From the NCBI RefSeq assembly GCF_034353875.1, contig NZ_CP133784.1, forward strand, positions 3,066,501 to 3,130,500: DNA of 64,000 nucleotides, read 5' to 3'. Below are positions 47,001 to 55,853 of the stretch, piece by piece. Below the pieces are notes generated by a model. It was not told the origin of the DNA. It made no database searches and was given only the letters and a program-made list of their open reading frames with translations. The DNA comes from Pseudomonas sp. MH9.2 (lineage in GTDB: Bacteria > Pseudomonadota > Gammaproteobacteria > Pseudomonadales > Pseudomonadaceae). The first letter of the stretch is position 1. Every line of letters begins with the position of its first letter. The position numbers and the translations under genes are program-made.

Positions 47001-47553
47001 CGGTATCAATCAACACACCCTGTTCACCGAAGTACCATTCGTAAAACGTTGGGCTCGGCTCTGCCTTGGTGTCGACTTCGTTAAGTGGAAACTCCAGACC
47101 CGAGTGTTTCAGCAGGCTGCTCTTGCCGCTCTTCTCCGGGCCGATCAACAAATACCACGGCAAATCGTTGCGCCAGCGCTCGCTGCGTCCGCGATACAGG
47201 CTGGCGGTTTTCAGGGTTCGAAGCGCTTTTTTGAACAGTTTGCGCAGCCGCTTATCTTTATTCGCGATGTCCTGCTCAAGCTTCAGACGGGCGTTGCCAG
47301 CCTCGCTTCCTTCGGCTTCCTGTTTACGCTGTGTGCTCCGCCAGCTTTCAAAAACGACGAACAGACCCCATGCCAGAAACAGCGCGCTGATGCTCAGCAA
47401 ACGAGCGCTCGCGTCTTCCCAGAACTTGTAATCGTCAACGGCCAGCAGCGGCCCCAGAAACCACACTGCAAGCGCGGCCAACAGGACCAGCAACAGCGTC
47501 CAGACCCACGTCTTTCCGAGGAAGGTCGCCAGCTTTTTAAAGAATATTTTCAT
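44056..47553 (-). CDS. tssM: T6SS membrane complex protein TssM (IcmF)
   Basis: The 1165-residue inner-membrane protein bridges to the outer-membrane lipoprotein TssJ. Two N-terminal helices (about 15-35 and 45-66), a cytoplasmic NTPase-like domain with Walker A GPEKSGKSSLLKHS (about 132-145), a third helix (LYVTAFSALGVCGLLWALGF, about 430) and a large periplasmic part with IcmF-related and DUF1215-type domains are visible. Length is typical. Its start overlaps the tssL stop (ATGA). Confidence 0.95.
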   Translation of the reverse strand: MKIFFKKLATFLGKTWVWTLLLVLLAALAVWFLGPLLAVDDYKFWEDASARLLSISALFLAWGLFVVFESWRSTQRKQEAEGSEAGNARLKLEQDIANKDKRLRKLFKKALRTLKTASLYRGRSERWRNDLPWYLLIGPEKSGKSSLLKHSGLEFPLNEVDTKAEPSPTFYEWYFGEQGVLIDTGGSALDSKDDADQHTWKTLLNLLRMRRRNRPLNGVIITVPAELLGRKKSDGPDELKRLSTTLRSRLKDIRQQLRVDLPVYLVLSKADEIAGFEVFFDQLTKQESDQVLGASFADDQNGNDLKVLRQEFEALLQRLNSQVITRMHQERVPERSAVILDFPHKLGAIGPGLCEFVKDTLGGNRYQSASRLRGFYLTSATQSGVPLKGAGKSDAAFPLFTGSARFINHLLSRVIFPEAELAGLNKRERRRIHWGQRALYVTAFSALGVCGLLWALGFSANHSRLEQLREFAQNLTKQHAELGPQDDAMAALQLLDTGYAASRVFPALSDVQLHERNGLYQGEPSYPVLDDAYQRELKEQLLPRVARTLEAQVRANMNDRERLLGSLRAYLMLNLTERRDSTWLKEWVAADWSLRYIGNAPVQNGLNEHFSRLLTHGFVYPLNDGLVAQARQVLRAESQSAVVYRALREQAHSLPEYRLSQHLGPQGALFSGTDYLIPGFYTQRGYQQFFTTQGASLVNEILRDNWVLGESTGISGMDLRRLMVELEQLYFRDYANHWGEAIGQMGLQPFSSAGEGASQLAGLTAANSPLLQLLVEVRDNTRFPDLSESTEQLAEAVGDAGGKLGAIGKVAAAAAGKAQGTLAKSLPDTAKKSMQRRFEPLHQLLDANNGPAAELMPTLQALNDLQLQVASLARSSQPEQAAYEMAKLRMSGQRDALNSLRGATSRLPRPISGWLDVLAEDTWMLVLDDTYQYLNQRYQTELHAFYSKALHQRYPFNAHSTSDVAISDFREFFKAQGVADRFFDTYMRPFVSGSAGNYRLRSIDGRSLPMSRLYLAQMGHVQVIRQSFFAQNSNEPQVQFKLEPYTLDPTVSRAEFRFGNQQMDYRHGPIVPMSFSWPTDAEDGRTSLVLEKMVGRPVGIEKNTGPWSLFRLFDLMQTEYLKGRDVMVLKADVGGLRANYLLLSQRSPNPFDVEGLRSFRLPAQL

Positions 47554-48446
47554 CGTGCTTCCCTGCCCTGCAACGGCGTTTGAGTCGTTGCAGCATCAAG
47601 CTGACGGTAAGGTTCAAGAACAGTCTCGCGCTGTTCGCTCAGTACCCAGGCGAACCCGGAATACATGACCGCCAGACACATCAGGGTGAACAGGACGACC
47701 AACCACCACGGGACGATGCGCACCAGGTTTCGGCGCTTGTCCTGGAGGCCATGCCAATGGGGCGACAGCTCACGCGGAACGTCGCCGCGCAGGTGGCGAA
47801 TGGTTCGGTAGAGGCCATCGCGGATGTCTTCCAATTCGGTCTTTTCCTGGCCATCGACGCCGTATTTACCCCTGAACCCCAACGCCATACATAGGTACAT
47901 CAGTTCAAGCAGGTGCAAGTGCTTGACCGGGTTGACGCTGTAACGGGTCAATATCTCGAAGAACGCTTCACCCCCAGAGGTTTTCTGGTGAAACTCGTTC
48001 AGCAGGGTCGTCTTGGACCATGTACTGCCCTCGCCTGCCTTGGTTTGCAGCACCGCCTCATCGACAAAGGTACAGAGCACATAGGACGCGTCATTCAGCA
48101 GATGACGCTCGGCGCCGAGCTTTGCAGCATGTGCTTGATACCCCTTTAGGTCAGCCAACAACGTGCTGTGTAGGGTTTCGAGGCTGGCCTTCTTGTCCAG
48201 TTTTTTGAGCCCCGCAACGGCCGACAGCACATGAGCGGCTGCGGCGACCAGCGGGTTAATACTTGCGCTGTAGGTGTGGAGCGAATGGCTTTGGGCGGAT
48301 TGGTTTTTTTGGGCTTCCAGATCCTGGGTCTGGGTCGAAGCTGTCGCACCCGTCAGAGGCTCTATGCCAGGGCCGGGGCCAGATGCACCGTTGAAAACAG
48401 TTAAGTCATCCGCGCCGAGTTGTTTATCTGTCGTTAGATCACTCAT
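47550..48446 (-). CDS. tssL: T6SS membrane complex protein TssL (DotU)
   Basis: The 298-residue protein has a cytoplasmic DotU domain (NPLVAAAAHVLSAVAGL, YVLCTFVDEAVLQTKAG, FFEILTRYSVNPVKHLHLLELMYLCMALGFRGKY) and one C-terminal membrane helix (VPWWLVVLFTLMCLAVMYSG). No peptidoglycan-binding OmpA domain is fused. ATG 48446 overlaps the tssK stop (ATGA) and is preferred over a start five codons upstream. Confidence 0.94.
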   Translation of the reverse strand: MSDLTTDKQLGADDLTVFNGASGPGPGIEPLTGATASTQTQDLEAQKNQSAQSHSLHTYSASINPLVAAAAHVLSAVAGLKKLDKKASLETLHSTLLADLKGYQAHAAKLGAERHLLNDASYVLCTFVDEAVLQTKAGEGSTWSKTTLLNEFHQKTSGGEAFFEILTRYSVNPVKHLHLLELMYLCMALGFRGKYGVDGQEKTELEDIRDGLYRTIRHLRGDVPRELSPHWHGLQDKRRNLVRIVPWWLVVLFTLMCLAVMYSGFAWVLSEQRETVLEPYRQLDAATTQTPLQGREAR

Positions 48447-49774
48447 TTCTTGATCGCCCAAAAATCGAGTTCAAGGGCAGCGATTTCGCTAGACACATGG
48501 AACGCAAAACCACCGGACTTCTTCAGTTGCGCCGATTCCTCGGTGTCCAGATCAAGAATGAAATAGGCCTTGTCGGCATGAAACGCGAGTTCCCGGGGGG
48601 CGACGGGCAGCGGTCTGAGCTTGAAGCCCGGCAGGTGTAGATTGACCAGATTGCGGATGGTTTCAACCGTGCCGATCTTGAGCTGGGCAGGCAGGCGATT
48701 GCGCAGTTCTTCAGCCGTGCAATGGGCGCCGGCTACCAGCACGAAGGTCGAGCTGTCGAAATGTTGATGGTCGGCGATTATCGCGACCTGGACACCGTAA
48801 TCGCGAGCTGTGATCGGCAGCGGCGTCGCATGTTCTTCAAGCACCATCGCCATCAATTGGCGGAAAACATTCAACAGCGCTTCAAAGCTCAGGCTCAGAT
48901 CGCTGTGTCTATAGTTGAGCGTCACGGGTACGCGCCTGTTGGCGCTGGCGAAAGTCGATAACTCACCCACCACCGTCAGTAGCGTGCGGTACAACTCCTC
49001 GGGGTGGACGTGTTGCAGATCTTTGTAATGAAGCAGGATCAACTGCGTGCGATTCATCATCTGCATGAGCATAAAATCACCCACCTCAGAGCCACCCATC
49101 TTGCCGTTGGAGCTCAGGCGCTCGGCCAAGGCCGCACAACGGGTGTCCACCAACCGGATCACTTCGTCCAAACGTCTCAGCAAATACTTCGAAGCCTTGG
49201 AATGAATGACCGTCGGCGAGTAACTGTCATTCATCGTGACCCCGCCATCCTCCGTGCAATCAGTGATCTCTCCCACCTTCAGCGTTACAAAAACCTGATC
49301 GCTTTGTTGCTCGCCCAGCAGCAAACAAAAATTCGGTCGGCCGCAGTGCACCTGACTTTCAATGCCCTCCCCGGCATTTGAATTGGCAATCGACATGTCG
49401 TAGATGGTGTAGCGCGCCAGCACGTCTTTATCTGTCTCCTCTCGGGCTTCGATGTAGTTGCCTGTCATCAGCGGCAGCCCGAGGTAGACCGCGGTTTTGC
49501 CGATGTTGTGCGGCACTTGCACCATCAGCGGCTCGATAAGACCCTCCAGGTTAAACAAGCTTCCGTCGGGGAGAATGCCGCTTGCGCGACTGAGTACCAG
49601 CTTGCCGATTTTTAAAGGTTCTACCTCGATCTCCAGCTCAAGAAACCCCCACATGTAACGCCCCAGCAACTGGGTGCGGGTTTTCATCTGGTGGTCGTAA
49701 TAACGGTCGTTGTGCTGGAAGTGCTGTGGGCGCAGAAGCATGCCTTCGCGCCAAATCACTTTATGGGCGTTCAT
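48443..49774 (-). CDS. tssK: T6SS baseplate protein TssK
   Basis: The 443-residue cytoplasmic protein links the baseplate to the membrane complex. The family opening VIWREGMLLRPQHFQHNDRY is present, as are the shoulder-domain segment LPDGSLFNLEG and C-terminal receptor-binding region ending RELAFHADKAYFILD and HVSSEIAALELDFWAI. GGAG lies upstream of the ATG, and 2 bp separate it from tssJ. Confidence 0.95.
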   Translation of the reverse strand: MNAHKVIWREGMLLRPQHFQHNDRYYDHQMKTRTQLLGRYMWGFLELEIEVEPLKIGKLVLSRASGILPDGSLFNLEGLIEPLMVQVPHNIGKTAVYLGLPLMTGNYIEAREETDKDVLARYTIYDMSIANSNAGEGIESQVHCGRPNFCLLLGEQQSDQVFVTLKVGEITDCTEDGGVTMNDSYSPTVIHSKASKYLLRRLDEVIRLVDTRCAALAERLSSNGKMGGSEVGDFMLMQMMNRTQLILLHYKDLQHVHPEELYRTLLTVVGELSTFASANRRVPVTLNYRHSDLSLSFEALLNVFRQLMAMVLEEHATPLPITARDYGVQVAIIADHQHFDSSTFVLVAGAHCTAEELRNRLPAQLKIGTVETIRNLVNLHLPGFKLRPLPVAPRELAFHADKAYFILDLDTEESAQLKKSGGFAFHVSSEIAALELDFWAIKK

Positions 49775-49776
49775 GG

Positions 49777-50286
49777 TCAGTCTCCTGCCGTGGCGAGTGG
49801 ATTAAGCGCGTTGTGGATACCGGCCTGATCCAGGCGCAGCTCGGCGTAGGTCCGCTCGGTCGGCGACAGCTGGATCACATAGCGCCATTTGGTTTCTGGC
49901 AGGTCACGGTAGGCCGCCAGCACGCCGACATAGCGGCTGCCACTGTCGACGCTGAGCTTGAGGTCGATGCTTTCGCCCGGCCGTAACTCCAGCTCTTCAC
50001 CGGCCACCCAATCGGGCGCCAGCGATTCCTTGGGCCGTTCATACAAGCTGAAAAAATCGCCATTCTCGAACGCCACCGGGTTCTTCAACTCCAGCAAGCG
50101 CAGCACAATCGGCGAGGGTCGACCGTGGAGGTCGGGGTTGAGTTGGTCACTGGCCGTCAGCTTTAAATCCAGCTTGGTCAGTTTGGAATACGGCGACAGC
50201 GTCGAGCACCCCGCCAGGAGCAACAGGGTCGCCATGGCGGCCAGAGTTTTGAAACGGGACATATTCAAACTGGACATGCGCATCAT
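49777..50286 (-). CDS. tssJ: T6SS outer-membrane lipoprotein TssJ
   Basis: The 169-residue lipoprotein has a signal sequence with lipobox LLLLAGCS (Cys about 27) and a transthyretin-like fold with LKLTASDQLNPDLHGRPSPI and VVGVLAAYRDLPETKWR-like segment YVGVLAAYRDLPETKWR. It anchors TssM at the outer membrane. ATG 50286 overlaps the fha stop; ATG 50277 and 50262 are later possible starts. Confidence 0.92.
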   Translation of the reverse strand: MMRMSSLNMSRFKTLAAMATLLLLAGCSTLSPYSKLTKLDLKLTASDQLNPDLHGRPSPIVLRLLELKNPVAFENGDFFSLYERPKESLAPDWVAGEELELRPGESIDLKLSVDSGSRYVGVLAAYRDLPETKWRYVIQLSPTERTYAELRLDQAGIHNALNPLATAGD

Positions 50287-51461
50287 CCTTGGTAATCGGT
50301 GTGAAGACTGTCGACCAGCCGGACCTGTTCTTCGTAGGCTTGGGCAAAGTCGCGCGCCAACAGGCGTTCGCTCCAGTCATCGTCCTGGCTCAATGCCTGG
50401 TGATAACGGCCATATGCGCGCCACTGGCTGCCGGCTGTGGCAAACAGCGGGTTGTGTCCATCACGCTCGAAACGCAGGGTCAGGTGCTGCGGCGCGAAAT
50501 GCTCCAGGGTGCTGCGCAGGGCCGCGCGGCTGGCGCTGAGCAAAGCCACCTGGTGCGCTTGCAGGTCATGAAACGTCCGACTGATCGCCTGTTCCGCGCT
50601 TAACTGCGGCTTGCTGGCGAGCAGCAAACTGTTCACGGCTTCGCTGGCATTCACGGCATGCTTGAGCGGATTTTTGTGGGTGTACTGCCCAGTGGTCAGT
50701 GCCAGGCGCAGTTCGTTTTTCAGCTCGCTGCGGGTGCGCAAACTCTGCTGCAAGCCGCCCACACACTGCTTGAACAGTCGCGCAGTGTTGACCGCCAAGG
50801 CTTCTCTGCCCTCCGGGTCCAGATCATCGATGTCGATGCCTAGCGCCTGGGCAAATTGTTGCCAGAACGCTTCGCCCTGACGTGCTGGTGGTGGTGCCGG
50901 TGGCGGCTCGGGAATGGGCTCAGCAGCCGGCGCCACCAACGTCGGGGTCCGCACGTGCTCCCTCTCGATGGGCGCGTAGTCCGCGCACTGCTGCGGTTCT
51001 AGCACGGGCATGTTCGAGGCGACTGGTTGATCCACAGAAGCCATTGGCATCTCCCCGAAATAGGCATCCTCGGGAATGGTCATCCCGCTGCCCGACAGTG
51101 GTGTCGGAAGGCTGACCTCGGCGGCCGGCTCGACCAAATCGCGCAGCACCTGCGCCCGGATTTTGAACCGGCCCAAATGGTACTCACCACCGTCGACGAT
51201 GCGCTGTTCATCCCCGTGCTTCATCCGCTCGCCACTGGTGTTGTCCCAGGTACCGTTGGTGCTGAGGTCGGTCAGGCAAAAATGGCTGCCGCAATAGCTG
51301 ACCAGCGCATGTTGGCGAGACACTTGGCTAGTGGAGTCGATAATCACCCAGCCGGAGTGCCCTCTGCGGCCAATCGAACCGCCCGCCACCGTGAACACTT
51401 TGCGGTTCACCTGCGAAGGGTCCGACTGTTCGCTGTTTAGTATTTCCAGAACCAGTTCCAT
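50283..51461 (-). CDS. FHA-domain T6SS regulator (TagH/Fha2-like)
   Basis: The 392-residue protein has an N-terminal FHA domain (FTVAGGSIGRRGHSGWVIID, VSRQHALVSY, LTDLSTNGTW) that binds phosphothreonine, a proline-rich linker (PIPEPPPAPPPARQ) and a C-terminal TagH-type domain. The kinase and phosphatase encoded at the cluster end are the natural partners. ATG 51461 has AGGAG 9 bp upstream and begins the FHA domain. Confidence 0.92.
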   Translation of the reverse strand: MELVLEILNSEQSDPSQVNRKVFTVAGGSIGRRGHSGWVIIDSTSQVSRQHALVSYCGSHFCLTDLSTNGTWDNTSGERMKHGDEQRIVDGGEYHLGRFKIRAQVLRDLVEPAAEVSLPTPLSGSGMTIPEDAYFGEMPMASVDQPVASNMPVLEPQQCADYAPIEREHVRTPTLVAPAAEPIPEPPPAPPPARQGEAFWQQFAQALGIDIDDLDPEGREALAVNTARLFKQCVGGLQQSLRTRSELKNELRLALTTGQYTHKNPLKHAVNASEAVNSLLLASKPQLSAEQAISRTFHDLQAHQVALLSASRAALRSTLEHFAPQHLTLRFERDGHNPLFATAGSQWRAYGRYHQALSQDDDWSERLLARDFAQAYEEQVRLVDSLHTDYQG

Positions 51462-51480
51462 TGTGCTGCTCTCCTTGCGG

Positions 51481-51621
51481 TCACTTGCCGCGATTGACCA
51501 CATGCGGGTCACCCAGGGGACGATAGGTGTCGTCGTTGAATTTGTAGTTGCCGCTACAGCCGCCAAGGGCACTTGAAACGAGCAGCGCCAGCAAGACAGC
51601 CGACCAGTGACGAACAGACAT
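51481..51621 (-). CDS. Small T6SS-cluster lipoprotein
   Basis: This 46-residue peptide starts MSVRHWSAVLLALLVSS, followed by a lipobox ALGGC (Cys about 22) and the short tail SGNYKFNDDTYRPLGDPHVV. GGAG lies 8 bp before the ATG. It sits between sfa and fha in the same orientation with small gaps. It is easily missed because of its size. Function is unknown; an envelope role in the T6SS is inferred from location. Confidence 0.7.
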   Translation of the reverse strand: MSVRHWSAVLLALLVSSALGGCSGNYKFNDDTYRPLGDPHVVNRGK

Positions 51622-51700
51622 CAGAGGGTCTCCATGAGTGAGTGCAGGCAGAGCTGCAAGGGAACGGGATGGGTGTGAAAACGGGATCGACATGCGCGGC

Positions 51701-53218
51701 TCAACTCCCCACATCGCAAGCGCGAATATTCAAACGAGCCATGCGATACAGCAGGGTGCGTCGTGGCAGTCCCAGTTGGCGGGCGGCGATGGTTTGATTG
51801 CCATCGGTCTTGCGCAGGCAATCGAGCAACAAGCCGCGTTCGATCTGGCTCAGGCGTGCGCGCAGGTTCAGCCCACTGTCAGCAGGCTCCAGCGCACGCC
51901 GCAGGGCAAAGTGCTCGGGCAGTAACTCATCGCCTTCGCACAACAGGATGGCGCGCTCGACGAGCCCCTTCAGTTCACGGACATTGCCGGGGAAGGCGTA
52001 GCCACACAGGTGGTCGAGCGCGGCATCGGACCAGTCCAACTGATCGAGCTTGAGAAAGGTGCAGGCCTGACGGGCAAAATGCCGCGCGAGATCCAGCGCA
52101 TCACCGCCACGGTCCCGAAGCGCTGGCAGCTCAATGGGAAATTGCGCCAGGCGGTAATACAGGTCTTCGCGAAAGCGACCATCGGCCACCCGTGCAATAA
52201 GATCGCAATGAGTCGCGGCGATGATGCGCACGTCGATTTTGTGCGTGTCGTTGGAACCCAACGGGCGGATCTCGCCTTCTTGCAGCACACGTAAAAGCTT
52301 GGCTTGCAGCGACAGGGGCATGTCGCCAATCTCATCGAGCAACAGGGTCCCGCCATCAGCGGCATCGAACAGGCCCATGCGGTCACGGTCAGCGCCGGTG
52401 AAGGCACCTTTGCGGTAACCGAACAGCTCGCTTTCCAGCAAGCTCTCAGGAAACGCCGCGCAATTCTGCACAATGAATGCCTTGGAGCTCCGCGACCCGC
52501 TGTCATGAATGGCGCGCGCCACGACTTCCTTGCCGGTACCGGTTTCGCCCATGAGCAGCACGGTATAAGGGTTATTCAGCACCTTGCCGATCAGCTTGCA
52601 GGTCTGGCGCATGGCAGGACTTTTACCGATCAGTCCGTAGCCACTGGCGACCGGCACCACGTCGACCGAAGAAGGCGGCGCGCCGGGTGATCGGCGCGAT
52701 GGCTGCAGCAGGCGCATCTGCCCTAGGGCGAACGCACCCAGTTGACCCAGCGAATCGGCGAATCCCGCGAGTTCGCGATGATCACGGCTCGCGCAGACCA
52801 GCAATCCGCTGACGGCCTTGTGTTGATCGAGCAGGGGTACGCACAGCAGCGATTTCCAGGGCTTTGCGCCTGGTGGCAGAAAATCGGTCTCGTGCAGGCT
52901 GGCATTCAACTCACACAGGCTGACCACTTTGTTCTGGCACAACGCGTATTGCAGCAACTGCTCGCCATCGTAATCCGCAGGCAGGCTCGTGGCGGCTCTT
53001 GGCTGTAAAAGTCCCTGCCAATATTCGGCATTCAGAATGAGGCGGGTATGCGTGGCATCCAGCAGATACAACTGGCTGAGTTCACACGCGCTGAGCTCGG
53101 CGGACGCACGCACGAAATCGCCAAGCAACGTCGCCCCATCGTCAGCCCGGGACAGATGGGTAAACTGCGCCAACAGCGCCTGAGCGAAACGCAAGGGTTG
53201 CGGCACATGTGTGAACAT
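51701..53218 (-). CDS. sfa2: Sigma-54-dependent activator of the T6SS cluster (Sfa-like)
   Basis: The 505-residue enhancer-binding protein has an N-terminal GAF-like domain (about 30-185), an AAA+ domain with Walker A GETGTGKE, the sigma-54 contact motif GAFTGA (in [15 protein letters not shown]), [12 protein letters not shown] and a C-terminal Fis-type HTH ([18 protein letters not shown]). Sfa proteins in HSI-II/III clusters work with RpoN on T6SS genes. ATG 53218 has GAGGT 8 bp upstream. Confidence 0.9.
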   Translation of the reverse strand: MFTHVPQPLRFAQALLAQFTHLSRADDGATLLGDFVRASAELSACELSQLYLLDATHTRLILNAEYWQGLLQPRAATSLPADYDGEQLLQYALCQNKVVSLCELNASLHETDFLPPGAKPWKSLLCVPLLDQHKAVSGLLVCASRDHRELAGFADSLGQLGAFALGQMRLLQPSRRSPGAPPSSVDVVPVASGYGLIGKSPAMRQTCKLIGKVLNNPYTVLLMGETGTGKEVVARAIHDSGSRSSKAFIVQNCAAFPESLLESELFGYRKGAFTGADRDRMGLFDAADGGTLLLDEIGDMPLSLQAKLLRVLQEGEIRPLGSNDTHKIDVRIIAATHCDLIARVADGRFREDLYYRLAQFPIELPALRDRGGDALDLARHFARQACTFLKLDQLDWSDAALDHLCGYAFPGNVRELKGLVERAILLCEGDELLPEHFALRRALEPADSGLNLRARLSQIERGLLLDCLRKTDGNQTIAARQLGLPRRTLLYRMARLNIRACDVGS

Positions 53219-53228
53219 CACGTCCACC

Positions 53229-55841
53229 TCACGCAAACTCGCACACGACAGCGCCTTGCTCATCGAGAGTGGCGTGCACCCGCTTGAGCGTTTCTCCAGC
53301 AGCCATGGCGTCGAGCAGCCGGTCGGCAATCAGTGGCAGCACGTGGGAATCGAGCAAGTAGTCGATCAGGCGCGCGCCGCTATCGCTCTGGGTGCAGCGC
53401 TCGGCAAGATGATCGACCAGCGCCTGGCAATGGCTGAAATCCAATCGGCGTCGCGTCAGACGCTCGGCCAGACGTTGCAGTTTGATCTCGATCAGTTCGC
53501 GCAATACCGGGCCACTGACCGGGTAGTAAGGCACCACTCGCATTCGCGCCAGCAGTGCCGGTTTGAAGTGCTGGCTGAGCACCGGGCGGATGGCTTCTTC
53601 CAGCGCTTCGGCAGTGGGACGATTACCGTTGCTGCAGAGCGCATTGATACGCTCGCTGGCCAGGTTCGAGGTCATCAGGATCAGCGTATTGCGAAAGTCG
53701 ATTTCGCGCCCCTCGCCGTCATTGGCGATGCCCTTGTCGAAGATTTGGTAGAAGAGATTCAGGACGTCGGGATCGGCTTTTTCGACCTCGTCGAGCAGCA
53801 CCACCGAGTACGGCTTCTGCCGAACCGCTTCGGTGAGCATGCCGCCTTCGCCATAACCGACATAGCCAGGTGGCGCACCGATCAACCGGGAAACGGTGTG
53901 CTTTTCCTGAAATTCGGACATGTTGATGGTGGTGAGAAAACGCTCGCCGCCGTACAGTAAGTCCGCCAGCACCAGCGCGGTTTCGGTTTTACCCACGCCG
54001 CTAGGACCGACCAACAGAAAGACCCCGACCGGCGCATCCGGTTTATTCAGCCCGGCCGCGGTAGCGCGCATCGAACGATCCAGTGCATGCACCGCCTGCT
54101 CTTGCCCCCGAATACGCGCGCGCAAATCGATGGCGAAGCTGGCAACCCTGGCATTGTGTTCGCGCGCCATTTGCGCCAGAGGCACGCCCGTCCAGGCGCT
54201 GATCACTTCGGCAACCTGTCGCGGGCACACCTCAAAACTCACCAGTCGTTCCAGCGCTTGCGCCTCAATCAGCGTGCGATGGGTTGCCTGCAATTCGGCT
54301 TCAAGGGCCAGCAGCCCGGCTGCTGCATCCTCAGTGGTTGCACCGACTTCATCGTTTTCAACGGAGCGCGCCTGGGCCACTTGCTGACGTAGCTCAAGTA
54401 GGCGTTCCGCGAGCTGCCGTTGTTCACCCCAACTTTTTTCCAGTGTTTGTTGTTCGCGCTCGGCTTCTTCAAGACGCTCTTCCAATACGCTCAATGCGTC
54501 TTGATCGATCAGCAGTCCTGCCTCGGCATCCCGACGCAACGCAATACGTTGGCGCCCTCCTTCGGCCAACTCGCTGCGCACCCGCTCCAGACATTCCGGC
54601 GCGGCGGCGAGGCTGATGCGCACCCTGGCACACGCGGTGTCGAGCACATCAACAGCCTTGTCCGGCAGCAGTCGACCCGAGAGATACCGCGCCGACAATT
54701 CGGCCGCTGCCACGACCGCATCGTCACGCAGATAGATGCCGTGGCTCTTTTCATAAATCGGTGCCAGGCCACGCAGAATAGTGATCGCCTCACTGACCGT
54801 AGGCTCATGCAGCTGCACTGGCTGGAAACGCCGCGCCAATGCCGGGTCTTTTTCAAAATATTTTTTATACTCGGCCCAGGTGGTCGCAGCGATGGTGCGT
54901 AACTCTCCCCGGGCCAGCGCCGGCTTGAGCAGGTTGGCGGCGTCCGAACCTCCCGCCTGGCCTCCCGCACCGATCAAGGTGTGGGCCTCATCAATAAACA
55001 GGGTGATCGGTTTGGGTGATGCTTTTACTTCATCGATCACGCCTTTCAAGCGCCGTTCGAACTCACCTTTGACGCTGGCACCGGCTTGCAGCAAGCCCAT
55101 GTCCAGCGACAGCAATTCGACGCCCTTGAGCGCCTGCGGCACTTCGCCCCGCGCAATGCGCAAGGCCAGCCCCTCAACGATGGCGGTTTTGCCGACCCCC
55201 GCTTCACCCACCACAATGGGATTGTTTTTCCGCCGACGGGCCAGAATGTCGATCATCTGGCGGATAGCCCCATCGCGACACAGCACCGGATCTAGCTTCC
55301 CGTCGCGGGCTTGTTGAGTCAGGTTGTGAGTAAAACGTGCGAGCAGCGACTCACCTGTTACAGCGGGTTTACCGGCAGCGTCCGGCTCGGCTTTTTCTGA
55401 CAACGCAAAGTCCCTCAGGCGATCACCGTCCAACGTGGCCAGCAGTGCCTGATAACGACTGCCGGCGTAACGCATCGGGTTACGCAGCAGCGCCAGAATC
55501 AACGCGGACTGGGCCACCTGGCTCTGGCCCAGTTCCAGATTGGCAACCAGTAAGGCGTCTTGCAGCCATTGCACCAACTCGGGCGCAAACACCGGATTGC
55601 GCGAAGCGCTGTGCTCGACTCGCGGTTGCAATGCAGCAGCCAGCTCACCGGCATCGACCTGTGCATCCAACAGTGCTCGCGCCAACAACCCCTGCGGTCG
55701 CTCAAGTAGCGCGAGCAGCAGGTCTTCGACCAGGATTTTGCTACCGCCACGAGCCACACAACGCTCGGCAGAACCTTCCAGGTCGCGGCGGGTTTCGGCG
55801 TCGAGCGCCTGAATTAGTTGTTGCAGGTCTACGTTGATCAA
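53229..55841 (-). CDS. tssH: T6SS sheath-recycling ATPase TssH (ClpV)
   Basis: The 870-residue AAA+ protein disassembles the contracted TssBC sheath. It has a Clp N domain (to about 160), first Walker A GEAGVGKTA (about 215), middle coiled-coil region (about 410-530), second Walker A GPSGVGKTE (about 610) and the C-terminal D2-small domain. Start codon is TTG, 12 bp after tssG, with AAGGA upstream. The N-terminus INVDLQQLIQALDAETR fits ClpV. Confidence 0.95.
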   Translation of the reverse strand: MINVDLQQLIQALDAETRRDLEGSAERCVARGGSKILVEDLLLALLERPQGLLARALLDAQVDAGELAAALQPRVEHSASRNPVFAPELVQWLQDALLVANLELGQSQVAQSALILALLRNPMRYAGSRYQALLATLDGDRLRDFALSEKAEPDAAGKPAVTGESLLARFTHNLTQQARDGKLDPVLCRDGAIRQMIDILARRRKNNPIVVGEAGVGKTAIVEGLALRIARGEVPQALKGVELLSLDMGLLQAGASVKGEFERRLKGVIDEVKASPKPITLFIDEAHTLIGAGGQAGGSDAANLLKPALARGELRTIAATTWAEYKKYFEKDPALARRFQPVQLHEPTVSEAITILRGLAPIYEKSHGIYLRDDAVVAAAELSARYLSGRLLPDKAVDVLDTACARVRISLAAAPECLERVRSELAEGGRQRIALRRDAEAGLLIDQDALSVLEERLEEAEREQQTLEKSWGEQRQLAERLLELRQQVAQARSVENDEVGATTEDAAAGLLALEAELQATHRTLIEAQALERLVSFEVCPRQVAEVISAWTGVPLAQMAREHNARVASFAIDLRARIRGQEQAVHALDRSMRATAAGLNKPDAPVGVFLLVGPSGVGKTETALVLADLLYGGERFLTTINMSEFQEKHTVSRLIGAPPGYVGYGEGGMLTEAVRQKPYSVVLLDEVEKADPDVLNLFYQIFDKGIANDGEGREIDFRNTLILMTSNLASERINALCSNGNRPTAEALEEAIRPVLSQHFKPALLARMRVVPYYPVSGPVLRELIEIKLQRLAERLTRRRLDFSHCQALVDHLAERCTQSDSGARLIDYLLDSHVLPLIADRLLDAMAAGETLKRVHATLDEQGAVVCEFA

Positions 55842-55853
55842 AATCAGGCGTCC